A DNA stretch of 64,000 bases from Variovorax sp. KK3 (GCF_001984055.1 NZ_LYVO01000003.1:62001-126000); one strand, 5' to 3'; counted from the stretch's first letter, positions 1 to 9,020 are shown. Numbers and translations are program-made. Notes: generated from the sequence alone by a model not told the origin.

Positions 1-812
1 GGCCCGTCGTAACGCCAGATGTACTCGCGCGGGATCGGCCCCTTGTTGCGGCCGCCCTGCTGCGTCTGCTCCCAGGCATGCGCCAGGATGCCGACGGAAC
101 GTGAGAGGCAGAACAAGCCGCGGGCCAGCGGCGCCGGAAAGCCCAGCTCGGCGTAGATGACGGCGGTCGCGCCGTCGATGTTCATCGGAATGCGCTTGCC
201 GCCCTTGCGGGAGGCCAGCTCGGCTTCGACGCCGCGTGCGATCTTCGCGAAGCGACCGGCGACGTGGCCTGCAGCGGCCGCCTCGTCGACGAGCTCCAGC
301 AGCCGCGGCGCGCGCGGATCGATGGGGTGGAAGCGGTGGCCGAAGCCGGAGACGAACTTGCCGTGCAGCGCGATCGCGTCGTCGAGGCCCGCGCGCACCG
401 CGGCCGCTTCGTCCTCGCCGCGGTCGATGCGGGCCGCGATGTTCATGTACATGTCCACCGCCTGCTCGCCCGCCCCGCCGTGCACGTCGCCGAGCACGTT
501 GACGGCCGAGGCCATCGCGTTGTTGAGGCCGACGCCGCAGGTGGCCGCCATGCGCGCGATGCCGATGCTGGGCGCCTGCGGGCCGTGGTCGACGGCCGAC
601 ATCAGGGCCGCATCGAGCAGGCGGCCCTGGCCCTCGGTGGGCAGCTCGCCGCGCGTCATGAGCCAGATCATCTGCGCGAAGCTGACGCGGCCGATCAGTT
701 GCTCGATGGGGTAGCCGCGGTAGCGGATCTCGCCGGGCGCCATGTCGATGATCGACGTGCGCCACCAGTCGCGCACGCCTTGCTGGACGTCTTCGACGGT
801 TCTTGTGCTCAT
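1..812 (-). CDS. Citryl-CoA lyase / citrate synthase-family protein, 3' end cut by window
   Basis: The roughly 270 codons present encode a short citrate-synthase-fold protein. Family hallmarks are visible: a VDHGPQAPS segment, GDVHGGAGEQ (the equivalent of the active-site LHGGA) and GHRFHPIDPR. It lacks the long N-terminal domain of true citrate synthase and is close to the size of stand-alone citryl-CoA lyase-like proteins, so cleavage or condensation of a citryl-CoA-like thioester is the best guess. The ATG overlaps the stop of the upstream CoA-transferase gene as ATGA, indicating translational coupling. It is the last visible gene of an operon starting near 5039. The C-terminus lies beyond base 1, probably by only a few residues. 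The exact substrate is not known. Confidence 0.8.
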   Translation of the reverse strand, partial: MSTRTVEDVQQGVRDWWRTSIIDMAPGEIRYRGYPIEQLIGRVSFAQMIWLMTRGELPTEGQGRLLDAALMSAVDHGPQAPSIGIARMAATCGVGLNNAMASAVNVLGDVHGGAGEQAVDMYMNIAARIDRGEDEAAAVRAGLDDAIALHGKFVSGFGHRFHPIDPRAPRLLELVDEAAAAGHVAGRFAKIARGVEAELASRKGGKRIPMNIDGATAVIYAELGFPAPLARGLFCLSRSVGILAHAWEQTQQGGRNKGPIPREYIWRYDG

Positions 813-2011
813 ATGGCTTGCTCCTGTTGCAGGGATTGGATGTCTTCGGCGCTGAAGCCCAGGTCCGCGAGGATCTCGTGGGTGTGCTGGCCCAGCTCCG
901 GCGGGGGCGCGTCGACCGACGGCGCCTCGCCGTCGAGCTTGAAGCCGGTGCGCACCAGGCGCACGTCGCGCCCCACGCCCGGCACGTTCTTGTAGGTAGC
1001 GACCATGCCGCGGCTCGCGATCTGGGGTGCTTCGAGCACTTGCGGCACAGAGTACACCGGGCCGGCCGGCACGCCCACTTCGTTGAAGGCCTGCCACCAG
1101 TCTTCGGTCGACCGGCTCTGCATGGCCTGCTCCAGCAGTGCCTTGAGTTCGGTGCGATTCTTGAGCCGCGCGAAGCGATCGGCGAAACGCTCGTCCGCGA
1201 TCCATTCGGCATGGCCCACGACCCGGCAGACGGCCTCGAACTGCTCCTGCTTGTTGGCTGCGATGTTGATCAGCCCGTCGCCGGTCTTGAAGGTGCCCGA
1301 GGGGCTGGCGGTGACGTTGTCGTTGCCCATCGGCGCCGGCACGCGGCCGGCCACCAGGTAGTTGGAGACGGCCCATCCCATGGTGGCCATCGTGGCCTCG
1401 AGCATCGACACGTCGATGAAGACGCCCTCGGTGCGCTGCCGGTTGGCCAATGCGGCCGCCACCGCGAACGCGGCGGTCATGCCGCCGATCGTGTCGGCCA
1501 CCGGGTAGCCGACGCGCAGGGGCGCGCATGCGTCGTTGCCGGTGATGCTCATCACGCCCGACATGCCCTGGATGATCTGGTCGTAGGCCGGCAGGTCGCG
1601 CAGCGGGCCCGACTGGCCGAAGCCGGAAATGGCGCAGTAGACGAGGCGCGGGTTCTCTTCCAGCAGCGCGGTGTAGCCCACGCCCAGGCGGTCCATCACG
1701 CCGGGCCGGAAGTTCTCCACCACCACGTCGGCGGTCTTCACGAGCTTGCGAAAGACGCTCTTGGCCCGCGCGTTCTTGAGGTTCAGCGTGATGGAGCGCT
1801 TGCCCGGGTTCTGGGCCAGGAAGGACACGCCCATGTTGCGGCGGTTGAGTTCGACGTCCGCGCCGAGCTGCCGTGCCAGGTCGCCGGTCTCGCGGGCTTC
1901 GACCTTGATGACGTCGGCGCCCATGTGGGCCAGCTGGTGGCAGCAGAAGGGGCCGGCCAGAACGTTGGTGAGGTCGAGGACGCGGACGCCCTTCAGCGGT
2001 TGAATGGCCAT
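809..2011 (-). CDS. CaiB/BaiF (family III) CoA-transferase
   Basis: A 400-residue family III CoA-transferase, which moves CoA between carboxylic acids. The N-terminal Rossmann-like segment VLDLTNVLAGPFCCHQLAHM is typical, followed by GADVIKVEAR and NFRPGVMDRLG. The expected catalytic Asp lies in YPVADTIGG at about residue 173. The gene sits 12 bases after a Bug receptor gene and overlaps the citryl-CoA-lyase-like gene by 4 bases. Together they suggest import of a carboxylate, activation as its CoA ester and carbon-carbon cleavage. The donor and acceptor acids cannot be read from sequence. Confidence 0.93.
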   Translation of the reverse strand: MAIQPLKGVRVLDLTNVLAGPFCCHQLAHMGADVIKVEARETGDLARQLGADVELNRRNMGVSFLAQNPGKRSITLNLKNARAKSVFRKLVKTADVVVENFRPGVMDRLGVGYTALLEENPRLVYCAISGFGQSGPLRDLPAYDQIIQGMSGVMSITGNDACAPLRVGYPVADTIGGMTAAFAVAAALANRQRTEGVFIDVSMLEATMATMGWAVSNYLVAGRVPAPMGNDNVTASPSGTFKTGDGLINIAANKQEQFEAVCRVVGHAEWIADERFADRFARLKNRTELKALLEQAMQSRSTEDWWQAFNEVGVPAGPVYSVPQVLEAPQIASRGMVATYKNVPGVGRDVRLVRTGFKLDGEAPSVDAPPPELGQHTHEILADLGFSAEDIQSLQQEQAI

Positions 2012-2023
2012 GGCACGCTCCGC

Positions 2024-2986
2024 CTACTCGGGCTTGATGCCGGCTTGCTTGATCACGGCGCTCCAGCGCTGGATCTCGCTGGCGACGAGCTGCGTGGCCT
2101 GCGCGGGCGTGTTGCCGACCACGGTCAGGCCCATCTCGGCGATCTTCTTGCGTGCTTCGGGTTGCGCCAGTGCCGTGTTGATGTCCTTGTTGAGCTTGTC
2201 GACGACGGCCTGCGGCGTGCCGGCGGGCGCACCGATGCCGATCCAGTAATCCATGTCCATCTTCGGAATGCCGGCCTCCTTGGCCGAGGGCACGTCGGGC
2301 AGCATCGCGTTGCGCTCGTTGCCCGTCACCATGAGCGCCTTGAGCTTGCCGCTCTTGATGTGGGGCAGTGCAGTGGGCACCGACGTGATCAGGGCCTGCA
2401 CCTGGTTGCCCATCAAGTCGGTCAGCACCGCGCCGGCGCCCTTGTAGGGCACGTGCACGATGTTCGTTCCGGTCGTGCTCTTGAACAGCTCGCCGGCCAG
2501 GTGGGTGTTGGTGCCGTTGCCGCCCGAGCCGTAGTTGAGCTTGCCGGGCTGCGCCTTGGCCAGCGCGATGAATTCCTGCACGTTCTTGGCGGGCACGGAC
2601 GGATTCACCACGAGCACGTGCGGCACTTTCACGGCCGTCGTGATCTGGGTGAAGGCCTTCTGCGGGTCGAAGGGCATGCTCGGCAGCAGCCCGGCGGCGA
2701 TCGCGTACGACAACTCGACCGTCAGCAGGTTGGTGCCATCCGGCGCGGCGCGTGCCGCGGCGCCCCAGCCGATCAGGCCGCCGCCGCCCGTGCGGTTGTC
2801 GACGATCATGGGTTGTCCCACGGTCGGCGCGGCGAACTGCGCGATGACGCGGGTCGCGAGGTCCGCGCTGCCGCCGGGTGCATACGGCACGATGATCGTG
2901 ATGGGCTTCTGGGCGAAGGCAGGGCTGCCGAATAAGAGGGCCGCGCCGGCGATGGCGAGGCTGCGGCGAACGAGGTCGATGCGCAT
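2024..2986 (-). CDS. Bug-family (TctC-like) periplasmic solute receptor
   Basis: A 320-residue tripartite tricarboxylate transporter receptor. The N-terminus is a Sec signal peptide (MRIDLVRRSLAIAGAALLFG then cleavage near AFAQ), followed by KPITIIVPYAPGGSADLATR, the diagnostic start of the mature Bug fold. VPYKGAGAVLTDLMG, contributing to the ligand pocket, is also present. No TctA or TctB membrane partner lies in the window, as is common for the expanded Bug paralogues of betaproteobacteria. It is the second of two adjacent receptors in this operon. The ligand is probably a carboxylate. Confidence 0.92.
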   Translation of the reverse strand: MRIDLVRRSLAIAGAALLFGSPAFAQKPITIIVPYAPGGSADLATRVIAQFAAPTVGQPMIVDNRTGGGGLIGWGAAARAAPDGTNLLTVELSYAIAAGLLPSMPFDPQKAFTQITTAVKVPHVLVVNPSVPAKNVQEFIALAKAQPGKLNYGSGGNGTNTHLAGELFKSTTGTNIVHVPYKGAGAVLTDLMGNQVQALITSVPTALPHIKSGKLKALMVTGNERNAMLPDVPSAKEAGIPKMDMDYWIGIGAPAGTPQAVVDKLNKDINTALAQPEARKKIAEMGLTVVGNTPAQATQLVASEIQRWSAVIKQAGIKPE

Positions 2987-3011
2987 GAGAGGTCTCCGTT
3001 TGGTTGGGTGG

Positions 3012-3986
3012 TCAATCGAGCTTGGCGCCCGACTCGCGAACCGCGGCGCCCCAGCGCGTCTGCTCGCTTTTCATGAAGCTGCCGAGCTCGGCCGGCGTGC
3101 CGCCGCGCGCCACGCTGCCTTCGTCCTTGAGCCGCGCGATCACCTCGGGGCGCGTGAGCGCGGCGTTCATTACCTGGTTGATGCGGGTGATGGCCTCGGG
3201 CGGCGTGCCGGCCGGCGCGACGACGGCCTTCCAGTCTTCGGCCACGAAGCCCGCATAGCCCGACTCGGCGATGGTCGGCACATTGGGCAGCACCTCGAGG
3301 CGCTTCTGCGAGGTCACGGCCAGCGCGCGCAGCTTGCCGCTCTTGATCAGCGAAATCACGCTGGGCGGCGTGGCGAAGTAGTAGTCGGTGGTGCCGCCCA
3401 TCAGGTCGGTGGTGGCGGGGCCGGCGCCCTTGTAGGGCACGTGCATCATCTTGACGCCGGCCCGCTTGGCGAACATCTCGCCTGCGATGTGGCCCACGGT
3501 GCCGGTGCCGGCCGATGCCATCGTGAGCTGCTTCTGTTCCGACTGCGACTTCAGGTCGGCCAGGGTCTTGATCGGTGACTCGGCGCGCACGACCAGCACC
3601 ACGGGCTGCGATGCCAGCAGCACCACCGGCGCGAAGTCCTTGGCCGCATCGAAGGGCATCTTGGTGTACAGCGTCGGGTTGATGGCGAGGTTGGCCGTCT
3701 GCCCCGTGCCCAGCGTGTAGCCGTCTTTCTTCGCCTTCGCCACGGCGTCGAGGCCGATGTTGCCGCCGGCGCCCGGCTTGTTGTCGACCACGAAGCTCAG
3801 CTTGTCCTTGAGCGTCACTTCGTTGGCCACGAGCCGCGTCAACACGTCGGTGCCGCCGGCGGGCGGGAACGGCACGATCACCTTGATGGGCTGGCTTGGG
3901 TAGCCGGCCTGGGCCAGGGCACTGGCTGCCAAGAAAGACGCACCGATGGCCAGTGCGCCGCGAACCAGGATCTGTCGAGCTTGCAT
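3012..3986 (-). CDS. Bug-family (TctC-like) periplasmic solute receptor
   Basis: A 324-residue paralogue of the next receptor in the operon. The signal peptide spans about residues 1-25 and ends near ALAQ. The mature start is YPSQPIKVIVPFPPAGGTDV, and HVPYKGAGPATTDLMGG is the conserved pocket segment. It lies 25 bases upstream of the second receptor gene and follows the amidohydrolase gene. Two diverged receptors in one operon suggest two related ligands or different affinities. No permease gene is adjacent. Confidence 0.92.
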   Translation of the reverse strand: MQARQILVRGALAIGASFLAASALAQAGYPSQPIKVIVPFPPAGGTDVLTRLVANEVTLKDKLSFVVDNKPGAGGNIGLDAVAKAKKDGYTLGTGQTANLAINPTLYTKMPFDAAKDFAPVVLLASQPVVLVVRAESPIKTLADLKSQSEQKQLTMASAGTGTVGHIAGEMFAKRAGVKMMHVPYKGAGPATTDLMGGTTDYYFATPPSVISLIKSGKLRALAVTSQKRLEVLPNVPTIAESGYAGFVAEDWKAVVAPAGTPPEAITRINQVMNAALTRPEVIARLKDEGSVARGGTPAELGSFMKSEQTRWGAAVRESGAKLD

Positions 3987-4025
3987 GAGGTCTCCGTTGG
4001 AAAAGAGGGTGAGATGAGGGGCGGG

Positions 4026-5039
4026 TCAGTCCAGCCGGTACACGCGGCTGGCCGTGCCTTCGAAGAGGGCCTGGCGTTCGTCCGCGCCGGCGCCGGCGGC
4101 CAGGCGCTTGAAGGCGTTCCACAGCGTGCGGTAGCCGTACGAGCCCTTGTCGACGGGGAAATTGCTTTCGAACATGCAGCGCTCGGCGCCGAAGGCTTCG
4201 ATGCAGGTTTCCATCCACGGACGCCAGGTGTCTGCGAGCTGCTGCGAGCTCGGCGGCCGTTCGCCGAGTTCGAATTCGAATCCGTTGATGCGCATGCCCA
4301 GGCCGCCCAGCTTGACGAACACGTTCGGCAGCGTCGCGAGTTCGCGGATAGAGGTCGACCAGAGGCCGAAGATCTCTGCGCGGCGTTCTTCGTAAGCGCC
4401 GATGCGCACGATGCCGCCGCAGTGGTTGATGACGATCGCGGTGTCGGGGAAGGCCTTGGCGAGGTCGAGCAGTTCGGGCAGTTGCGGGAAGAACAGCCAT
4501 GCGTCGTACGACAGGCCCAACGGGGCGAGCTGTGCGACGCCCTGGCGGTACACCTTGTCGAGCAGCAGGCCGCGCGGTGCGGCCGACAAGGGGTTCACCA
4601 GCGAAGGATGCGCGTCCCAGGTCGTGAGATGCCGCACGCCGCGGAAGCGGCCGGCGCCCGCCTCGATGTGGGCCTCCAGCACCTCGCGCACGTCCGCGCC
4701 GAGGCGCAGGTTGCCGTAGCCCACGATGCCGTGGGCGAGCTTCGGGGCCTCGCCGTTCGGCGTAGCGGTCGAAGCGACGACGAAGCTTGTTTCACCGATC
4801 GGCTTCAGGGCCTCCGGGCCTTCCGTGCGGTAGCGCGTCAGCGCCTGCATGTAGACGGAGGCGCGCACGTCGTGGCCCGTGCGCGTGTCGGCCAGGTAGT
4901 CGTCGGCGAGGTAGACCCAGCCCAACCGGTCGTAGAAATGGTGGTGCGCGTCGACGATCGGCAGCTCCGGCAGCAGGACGGGCTCTTCCGGCGCCAGGGC
5001 CAGCCAGTCGTCGCGCACGGGCAAGTAGTTGCCGCTCAT
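4026..5039 (-). CDS. Amidohydrolase-2 family metal-dependent hydrolase
   Basis: A 337-residue TIM-barrel hydrolase of the Amidohydro_2 type (relatives include 2-pyrone-4,6-dicarboxylate lactonase and decarboxylases). The metal-binding HxH signature is in PIVDAHHHFYDR near the N-terminus. VINHCGG and MFESNFPVDK supply the later conserved His and Asp-side positions. I start at 5039 because a GAGG ribosome site precedes it; an in-frame ATG at 5060 has none. It is the first gene of the operon, opposite the IclR regulator, so it probably performs a hydrolytic or lactonase step before CoA activation. The substrate is unknown. Confidence 0.87.
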   Translation of the reverse strand: MSGNYLPVRDDWLALAPEEPVLLPELPIVDAHHHFYDRLGWVYLADDYLADTRTGHDVRASVYMQALTRYRTEGPEALKPIGETSFVVASTATPNGEAPKLAHGIVGYGNLRLGADVREVLEAHIEAGAGRFRGVRHLTTWDAHPSLVNPLSAAPRGLLLDKVYRQGVAQLAPLGLSYDAWLFFPQLPELLDLAKAFPDTAIVINHCGGIVRIGAYEERRAEIFGLWSTSIRELATLPNVFVKLGGLGMRINGFEFELGERPPSSQQLADTWRPWMETCIEAFGAERCMFESNFPVDKGSYGYRTLWNAFKRLAAGAGADERQALFEGTASRVYRLD

Positions 5040-5134
5040 GAACGCGTCCCTCGGCCGCATGGGGTCGGGTGCGAGCGAGCTGGGCTCGGAGGCATGTTGG
5101 AGGGCTGGTTCATTTGTCTCTGGACTGAGCGTTG

Positions 5135-5173
5135 AGTTCTGTTAGAAAGAACTGTGATCTATCAAACAGAACT
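5135..5173. promoter_or_regulatory. Putative IclR operator (long imperfect inverted repeat)
   Basis: AGTTCTGTTAGA at 5135-5146 is mirrored by TCAAACAGAACT at 5162-5173, 11 of 12 positions matching, with a 15-base spacer. A further AGAACT at 5148-5153 forms a shorter nested repeat. It lies between the divergent amidohydrolase and IclR starts in the only AT-rich stretch there, where an IclR-type regulator controlling itself and the operon would bind. No binding data. Confidence 0.55.
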
Positions 5174-5200
5174 ATAAGCGGACTCTAACGCATGGTTTCG

Positions 5201-5212
5201 AGGGTTAACCCT
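5201..5212. promoter_or_regulatory. Perfect 12-base palindrome AGGGTTAACCCT
   Basis: A perfect palindrome 83 bases upstream of the chosen IclR start. The same 12 bases recur at 62882-62893 before the MFS gene. It could be an operator for an unlinked regulator; function unproven. Confidence 0.35.
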
Positions 5213-5294
5213 GGTTGGAGCCGCGCTGGCGACGCCGGTCGTGACCCACATCGACCCGTGCCAAACTCCGCGCTTGCCCTTCACATCCACAGCC

Positions 5295-6107
5295 ATGACC
5301 GCAGACGCGCTCGATCCACCCGCCGCGGAAACGGCCCCTGCAGACACCAGCGGCGTCGCGGTCCTCGACCGCGCCTTCGCGCTGCTCGCGGCCTTCGGTC
5401 CGGCCGACGAACGGCTCACCATGACCGAGCTGTCCCGCCGCACCGGCATGTACAAGAGCACGGTGCTGCGATTGCTCGCCGCGCTCGAACACGGCGGCTT
5501 CATTCGCAAGCTGCAGGACGGGCAGTACGCCGTCGGCCCGCAGCCGTTGCGCCTGGCCGCCATCTACCAGCGCTCGTTCCACGTCGGACACGTCATCGAG
5601 CCTTTGCTCAAGACCCTGAGCACCACGAGCGGCGAGACCGCGTCCTTCTACGTCCGGCATGGCGAGTCGCGCATCGCGGTGTTTCGCGTGGAGCCGGCCC
5701 GCTCGGTGCGCGCGTCCGTCGCGATCGGTCAGGCCTATCCGGTGGCCCAGGGCGCGTCGGGCAAGGTGCTGCTCGCCTTCACCGAAGCGCCGAGCGCGGC
5801 CAGCGAGTCGATCCGCGATCGGCTCTGGGCGGTGTCGTACGGAGAGCGCGACCCAGACACGGCCTCCGCCTCGGCGCCGGTCTTCTCGGTCACGGGCGAA
5901 CTGCAGGGCGCCATCGCGATATCGGGGCCGCGCCAGCGGCTCGCGCCGCCCGAGGCCATGCTCGCCGCCTGCCGCGACGTGCTCAGGGCCGCGGGCGAGG
6001 CCACGCGAGGCTTGGGCGGCGATGCCGCGCCTTACGAAGCCAGCGCGAGCGGGCTCCGTTCGGACATGTTCGGCCAGCCGGCCTCAGGCTCGCCTGCCGG
6101 CACTTAG
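5295..6107 (+). CDS. IclR-family transcriptional regulator
   Basis: A 270-residue IclR protein. The N-terminal winged helix (VLDRAFALLAAFGPADERL, LSRRTGMYKSTVLRLLAAL) is followed by the effector-binding domain, with VAQGASGKVLLAF and GAIAISGP. The chosen ATG gives a normal IclR length; an upstream in-frame GTG at 5241 would add 18 residues with no clear domain. It is divergent from the amidohydrolase/Bug/CaiB/lyase operon and probably controls it in response to the imported acid or a breakdown product. Start choice is moderately uncertain; the family is clear. Confidence 0.92.
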   Translation: MTADALDPPAAETAPADTSGVAVLDRAFALLAAFGPADERLTMTELSRRTGMYKSTVLRLLAALEHGGFIRKLQDGQYAVGPQPLRLAAIYQRSFHVGHVIEPLLKTLSTTSGETASFYVRHGESRIAVFRVEPARSVRASVAIGQAYPVAQGASGKVLLAFTEAPSAASESIRDRLWAVSYGERDPDTASASAPVFSVTGELQGAIAISGPRQRLAPPEAMLAACRDVLRAAGEATRGLGGDAAPYEASASGLRSDMFGQPASGSPAGT

Positions 6108-6134
6108 CGTCGACGCGGGCTGCGTCGTTTCGCG

Positions 6135-6671
6135 TTATCCGGCGCCGACGCTTTCGAGCGCCTCCAGCACAGGCGGCGCGGTCCAGTCGATCTCGCCGAA
6201 GGCACTGAAGCGCGGCCGTCCCTTGGCGTCGAGCACGAAGCTCGCCGGCAATCCGCGCGCACCCCAGGCGCGCAGCTGGGTCTGGCTGCGGTCGAGCAGC
6301 ACGGTGCCGTGGATCGGCACCTCTTGCAGAAAGTGGTCGACGCGCTCCGGCATCTCGCCATGGTTGACGGCCAGCAGCCGCAAGCCTCGCGCGGCGTAGC
6401 GGTCCATCGCCGCGTTGAGCGTGGGCAGCTCGAGCCGGCACGGCGCGCACCAGCTTGCCCAGAAGTTGATGACGAGCGCGTGGCCGACGAAGTCGGCGAG
6501 GGAGCGGGCCTCGCCCGACTTCAGGTCGACGGCCTGCAGGCCGGGCCGCGCCTTGGGCTGCCAGGGCGACAGCGTGTTGGCGCTTTCGGCTGCGGCGCAT
6601 GCACTCGGCAATGCCATCGCGAAGCCCGCCGCCAGCACCGCACGCCGACGCGGCTCGACTGGCGTGCGCAC
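6135..6671 (-). CDS. TlpA-like thioredoxin-fold protein, exported
   Basis: A 178-residue periplasmic thioredoxin-like protein. The CxxC redox motif is in NFWASWCAPCRLELPTL (Cys75 and Cys78), typical of TlpA/ResA-type reductants. The N-terminus has PRRRAVLAAGFAMAL, a basic hydrophobic export signal of Tat-like appearance. The start codon is GTG. It follows the transglutaminase-like gene by 20 bases and may be co-transcribed with it; it converges with the IclR gene. It probably reduces disulfides or apo-cytochrome cysteines, but no partner is identifiable here. Confidence 0.88.
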   Translation of the reverse strand: MRTPVEPRRRAVLAAGFAMALPSACAAAESANTLSPWQPKARPGLQAVDLKSGEARSLADFVGHALVINFWASWCAPCRLELPTLNAAMDRYAARGLRLLAVNHGEMPERVDHFLQEVPIHGTVLLDRSQTQLRAWGARGLPASFVLDAKGRPRFSAFGEIDWTAPPVLEALESVGAG

Positions 6672-6691
6672 TCTGCGACGGCCTGCGCCGA

Positions 6692-7804
6692 TCAGGCCGC
6701 CACGCGGGTCGAGCGGATGGCGTACCTGAAGGTCGCCGGGTCCAGGCTGTCCAAGCGGCCCTTGACGGTCTCGCCGTTCGGGTACATCAGGAACGCGACC
6801 GGCGGGCTCTGCCGGCTGCTGCCGGGCAGGCGAAGGTCTTCAGCGCTGCTGTAGCCCATCCAGTTCATTTCCCACGCGCCGAACAGCATCGCATTGGCGG
6901 CGCGCACGCGGGCATCGGTGGCGGGCAGGCCGCCTTTTTCTTCTTCGAGCATGACCTTGCGCACGTCCGCCGGGTCGACGGGCACCCAGCCGATGCCCTG
7001 TGCGTAGAACTCGGCGCGGCAATGCTGGGCCCGGGAGATGTCGCCGCTCTTGCCCATGCTCTTGTAGCCGCGTGCCGAATCGTCCACGCGCACGCCGTAC
7101 ACGTCGCGTGCGGGCACGCCGCCGGCACGCGACAGCGCGACGAACAGGCCGTTGAGGTCGGCACACTTGCCGCCCAGGTTGCCGGTGGTCAGCAATGCCT
7201 TCACGTCGCCCGTGCCACAGCCGCGCACGGCGCCTTCGCGGTGGCAGTTGGCGACGATCCAGTCGTAGATGGCCTTGGCTTTTTCGATGTCGGTCTGCGC
7301 ACCGGCGTCGCGCACGATCTTGCGCGCGGTGTCCGCCACGACGCCATCGAGCGGCTTGTAGTCGCTGGCACGCAGCCAGGGCCGCAGCGACTGGGCGCTC
7401 GCAGGATTCGCGTTGGGGGCGGCATCGCCCAGGTCGACGGCCCGGTCGCGCAAGGCCACGCGGTTGCTCAGCGTGAGCTGTTGGGCGGCGCCCGGGTCGG
7501 CCCACTCGACCATCAGCATGCGGGCCCCGTCGTTGCCCGTGACCACCTTGGCCTGCTTCGCGCCCGGTGCGTCGAAGCGGGTGTCGAGGAGGCGCTGGTA
7601 GGCACCCGACGCGTCGGCCAATTGCCGGGCCGGCAGCGGCACCCACACGCGGCCTTGCGCCGTGCGCTCGCTCAGCTCGACGGTGGTGACGACGTCGTAG
7701 GCGCGCCAGTCCGCGGCGGCCGCCTGGGTGGACGACAGGGGGCGTGCCACGGCCAGCGAGGGCAGGGCGATGGCGGAAAGGCTGAGGAAGTGGCGGCGTT
7801 GCAT
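6692..7804 (-). CDS. Exported transglutaminase-like (papain-fold) protein
   Basis: A 370-residue protein starting with a twin-arginine-type signal, QRRHFLSLSAIALPSLAVA. A transglutaminase-like core occupies about residues 170-285: Cys214 in GGKCADLNGLFVALSRAGG, His261 in AQHCRAEFYAQG and Asp278 in WVPVDPAD give the full Cys-His-Asp triad. Such proteins usually act as peptidases or amidases outside the cytoplasm; the target is unknown. The start is the ATG at 7804, preceded by AGGAGA. The TlpA-like gene follows closely. Confidence 0.85.
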   Translation of the reverse strand: MQRRHFLSLSAIALPSLAVARPLSSTQAAAADWRAYDVVTTVELSERTAQGRVWVPLPARQLADASGAYQRLLDTRFDAPGAKQAKVVTGNDGARMLMVEWADPGAAQQLTLSNRVALRDRAVDLGDAAPNANPASAQSLRPWLRASDYKPLDGVVADTARKIVRDAGAQTDIEKAKAIYDWIVANCHREGAVRGCGTGDVKALLTTGNLGGKCADLNGLFVALSRAGGVPARDVYGVRVDDSARGYKSMGKSGDISRAQHCRAEFYAQGIGWVPVDPADVRKVMLEEEKGGLPATDARVRAANAMLFGAWEMNWMGYSSAEDLRLPGSSRQSPPVAFLMYPNGETVKGRLDSLDPATFRYAIRSTRVAA

Positions 7805-7854
7805 GTGAAGTCTCCTATCGGTGGATTGGATGTCTGGAACGCGCACCGCATTAT

Positions 7855-8961
7855 TCACGCGGGCGGCGCAGACGTGTGTGGATGAGTCGAACGCCGGTCC
7901 CCGAGCCGCTGGATCGCGTCGGCCACGTCGTCGATGCCCGATGGCGTCAGCTCGGAAGCCTGCACGCGGTCGCGCAGTTGCCAACCCGCGAAGTGCCGCG
8001 CCTGAGAGCGCCCGTAGTGCGGATCGTAGTGCAGGCGCATGAGCTCGCCGAAGAGCGGCGGCAAGTCGCCTGCCAGCGCCCAGGCCTGCCAGCGTTGCAC
8101 GGTCTCCTTGCCCTGCATTTCCTTGAGCCGCCCCAGCGTCGCTGCCAGTGCGTCGCGATCGTCGCCCAGGTACGCGTAGTCGCGCAGCAGAAAGGCGAGT
8201 CGCGCCTCGGGCGATGCCTCGATCTCGATGCAATGCGCCGCGCGCATCTTCTCCACCAGCGGCACCGGCAGCGCGATGCGGCCGATGCGTGCGCTCTCGC
8301 CTTCGACGTAGAGCGGGCGTGCCAGGTCCACCGCTTCGAGCACGGTCGCCAAGCGCGTCTCGAACTGCTTTTGCGAGGGCTGCGGCACGCCGGGCCAAGC
8401 ACCCAGCAGCGAGCCCTTGTGGCTGGCGCAGTGTTCCAGGTCGAGCACCTGCTCGCCGCGCGCGGCCAGTGCTTCGAGCACGCGCGTCTTGCCGCTGCCG
8501 GTGGCGCCGCAGATCACCTGCAGGCGCAGCAGCGGCACGACCGCCTCGACGATTTCGAGCACGTGCCGGCGAAAGGACTTGTAGCCGCCGGCGAGCTGGC
8601 GCGCGTCCCAGCCGACCAGGCGCATCCAGTTCACCATCGAGCCGCTGCGCAGCCCGCCGCGCCAGCAATAGACCATCGGGCGCCAATCGGCGGGCTGCTC
8701 GGCCCATCGCTCGCGCAGGTGGCGCGCAAGGTTGGCGGCGACCATCGCGCCGCCCACGCGCCGCGCTTCGAAGGCGCCTGTCTGCTTGTAGAGCGTGCCG
8801 ACGATCCGGCGCTCGTCGTCGTCGAGCACCGGGCAGTTGATGGCGCCGGGAATGTGGTCGATCGCGAACTCGGCCGGCGAGCGCGCGTCGATGATGGTGT
8901 CGAAGTCGTGCCGGTCGGTCACGCGGGTCGGTTGGCGGCGGGGGTCGTTGTCGTTGGCCAT
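7855..8961 (-). CDS. mnmH: tRNA 2-selenouridine synthase
   Basis: A 368-residue SelU/MnmH protein, which replaces sulfur with selenium at the wobble 2-thiouridine of some tRNAs using selenophosphate. The N-terminal rhodanese domain has IIDARSPAEFAIDHIPGAIN and the catalytic Cys99 in MVYCWRGGLRSGSM. The C-terminal part carries a P-loop, CGATGSGKTR (about 151-160). Length and domain order match the family. The gene is divergent from selD with 59 bases between starts, so donor synthesis and use are linked. Confidence 0.95.
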   Translation of the reverse strand: MANDNDPRRQPTRVTDRHDFDTIIDARSPAEFAIDHIPGAINCPVLDDDERRIVGTLYKQTGAFEARRVGGAMVAANLARHLRERWAEQPADWRPMVYCWRGGLRSGSMVNWMRLVGWDARQLAGGYKSFRRHVLEIVEAVVPLLRLQVICGATGSGKTRVLEALAARGEQVLDLEHCASHKGSLLGAWPGVPQPSQKQFETRLATVLEAVDLARPLYVEGESARIGRIALPVPLVEKMRAAHCIEIEASPEARLAFLLRDYAYLGDDRDALAATLGRLKEMQGKETVQRWQAWALAGDLPPLFGELMRLHYDPHYGRSQARHFAGWQLRDRVQASELTPSGIDDVADAIQRLGDRRSTHPHTSAPPA

Positions 8962-9020
8962 GGGCAGCTCGAGTGTGCGCCTGTCGTTGTGGAAATCGAT
9001 GCGACTTCGATAATCGCCCG

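Noticed and set aside
803..2935. 710-codon open frame on the plus strand
   Set aside because: It runs antisense to the CaiB and Bug genes; the translation is rich in Arg, Gly, His and Val with no domain, as expected from high-GC shadow frames.
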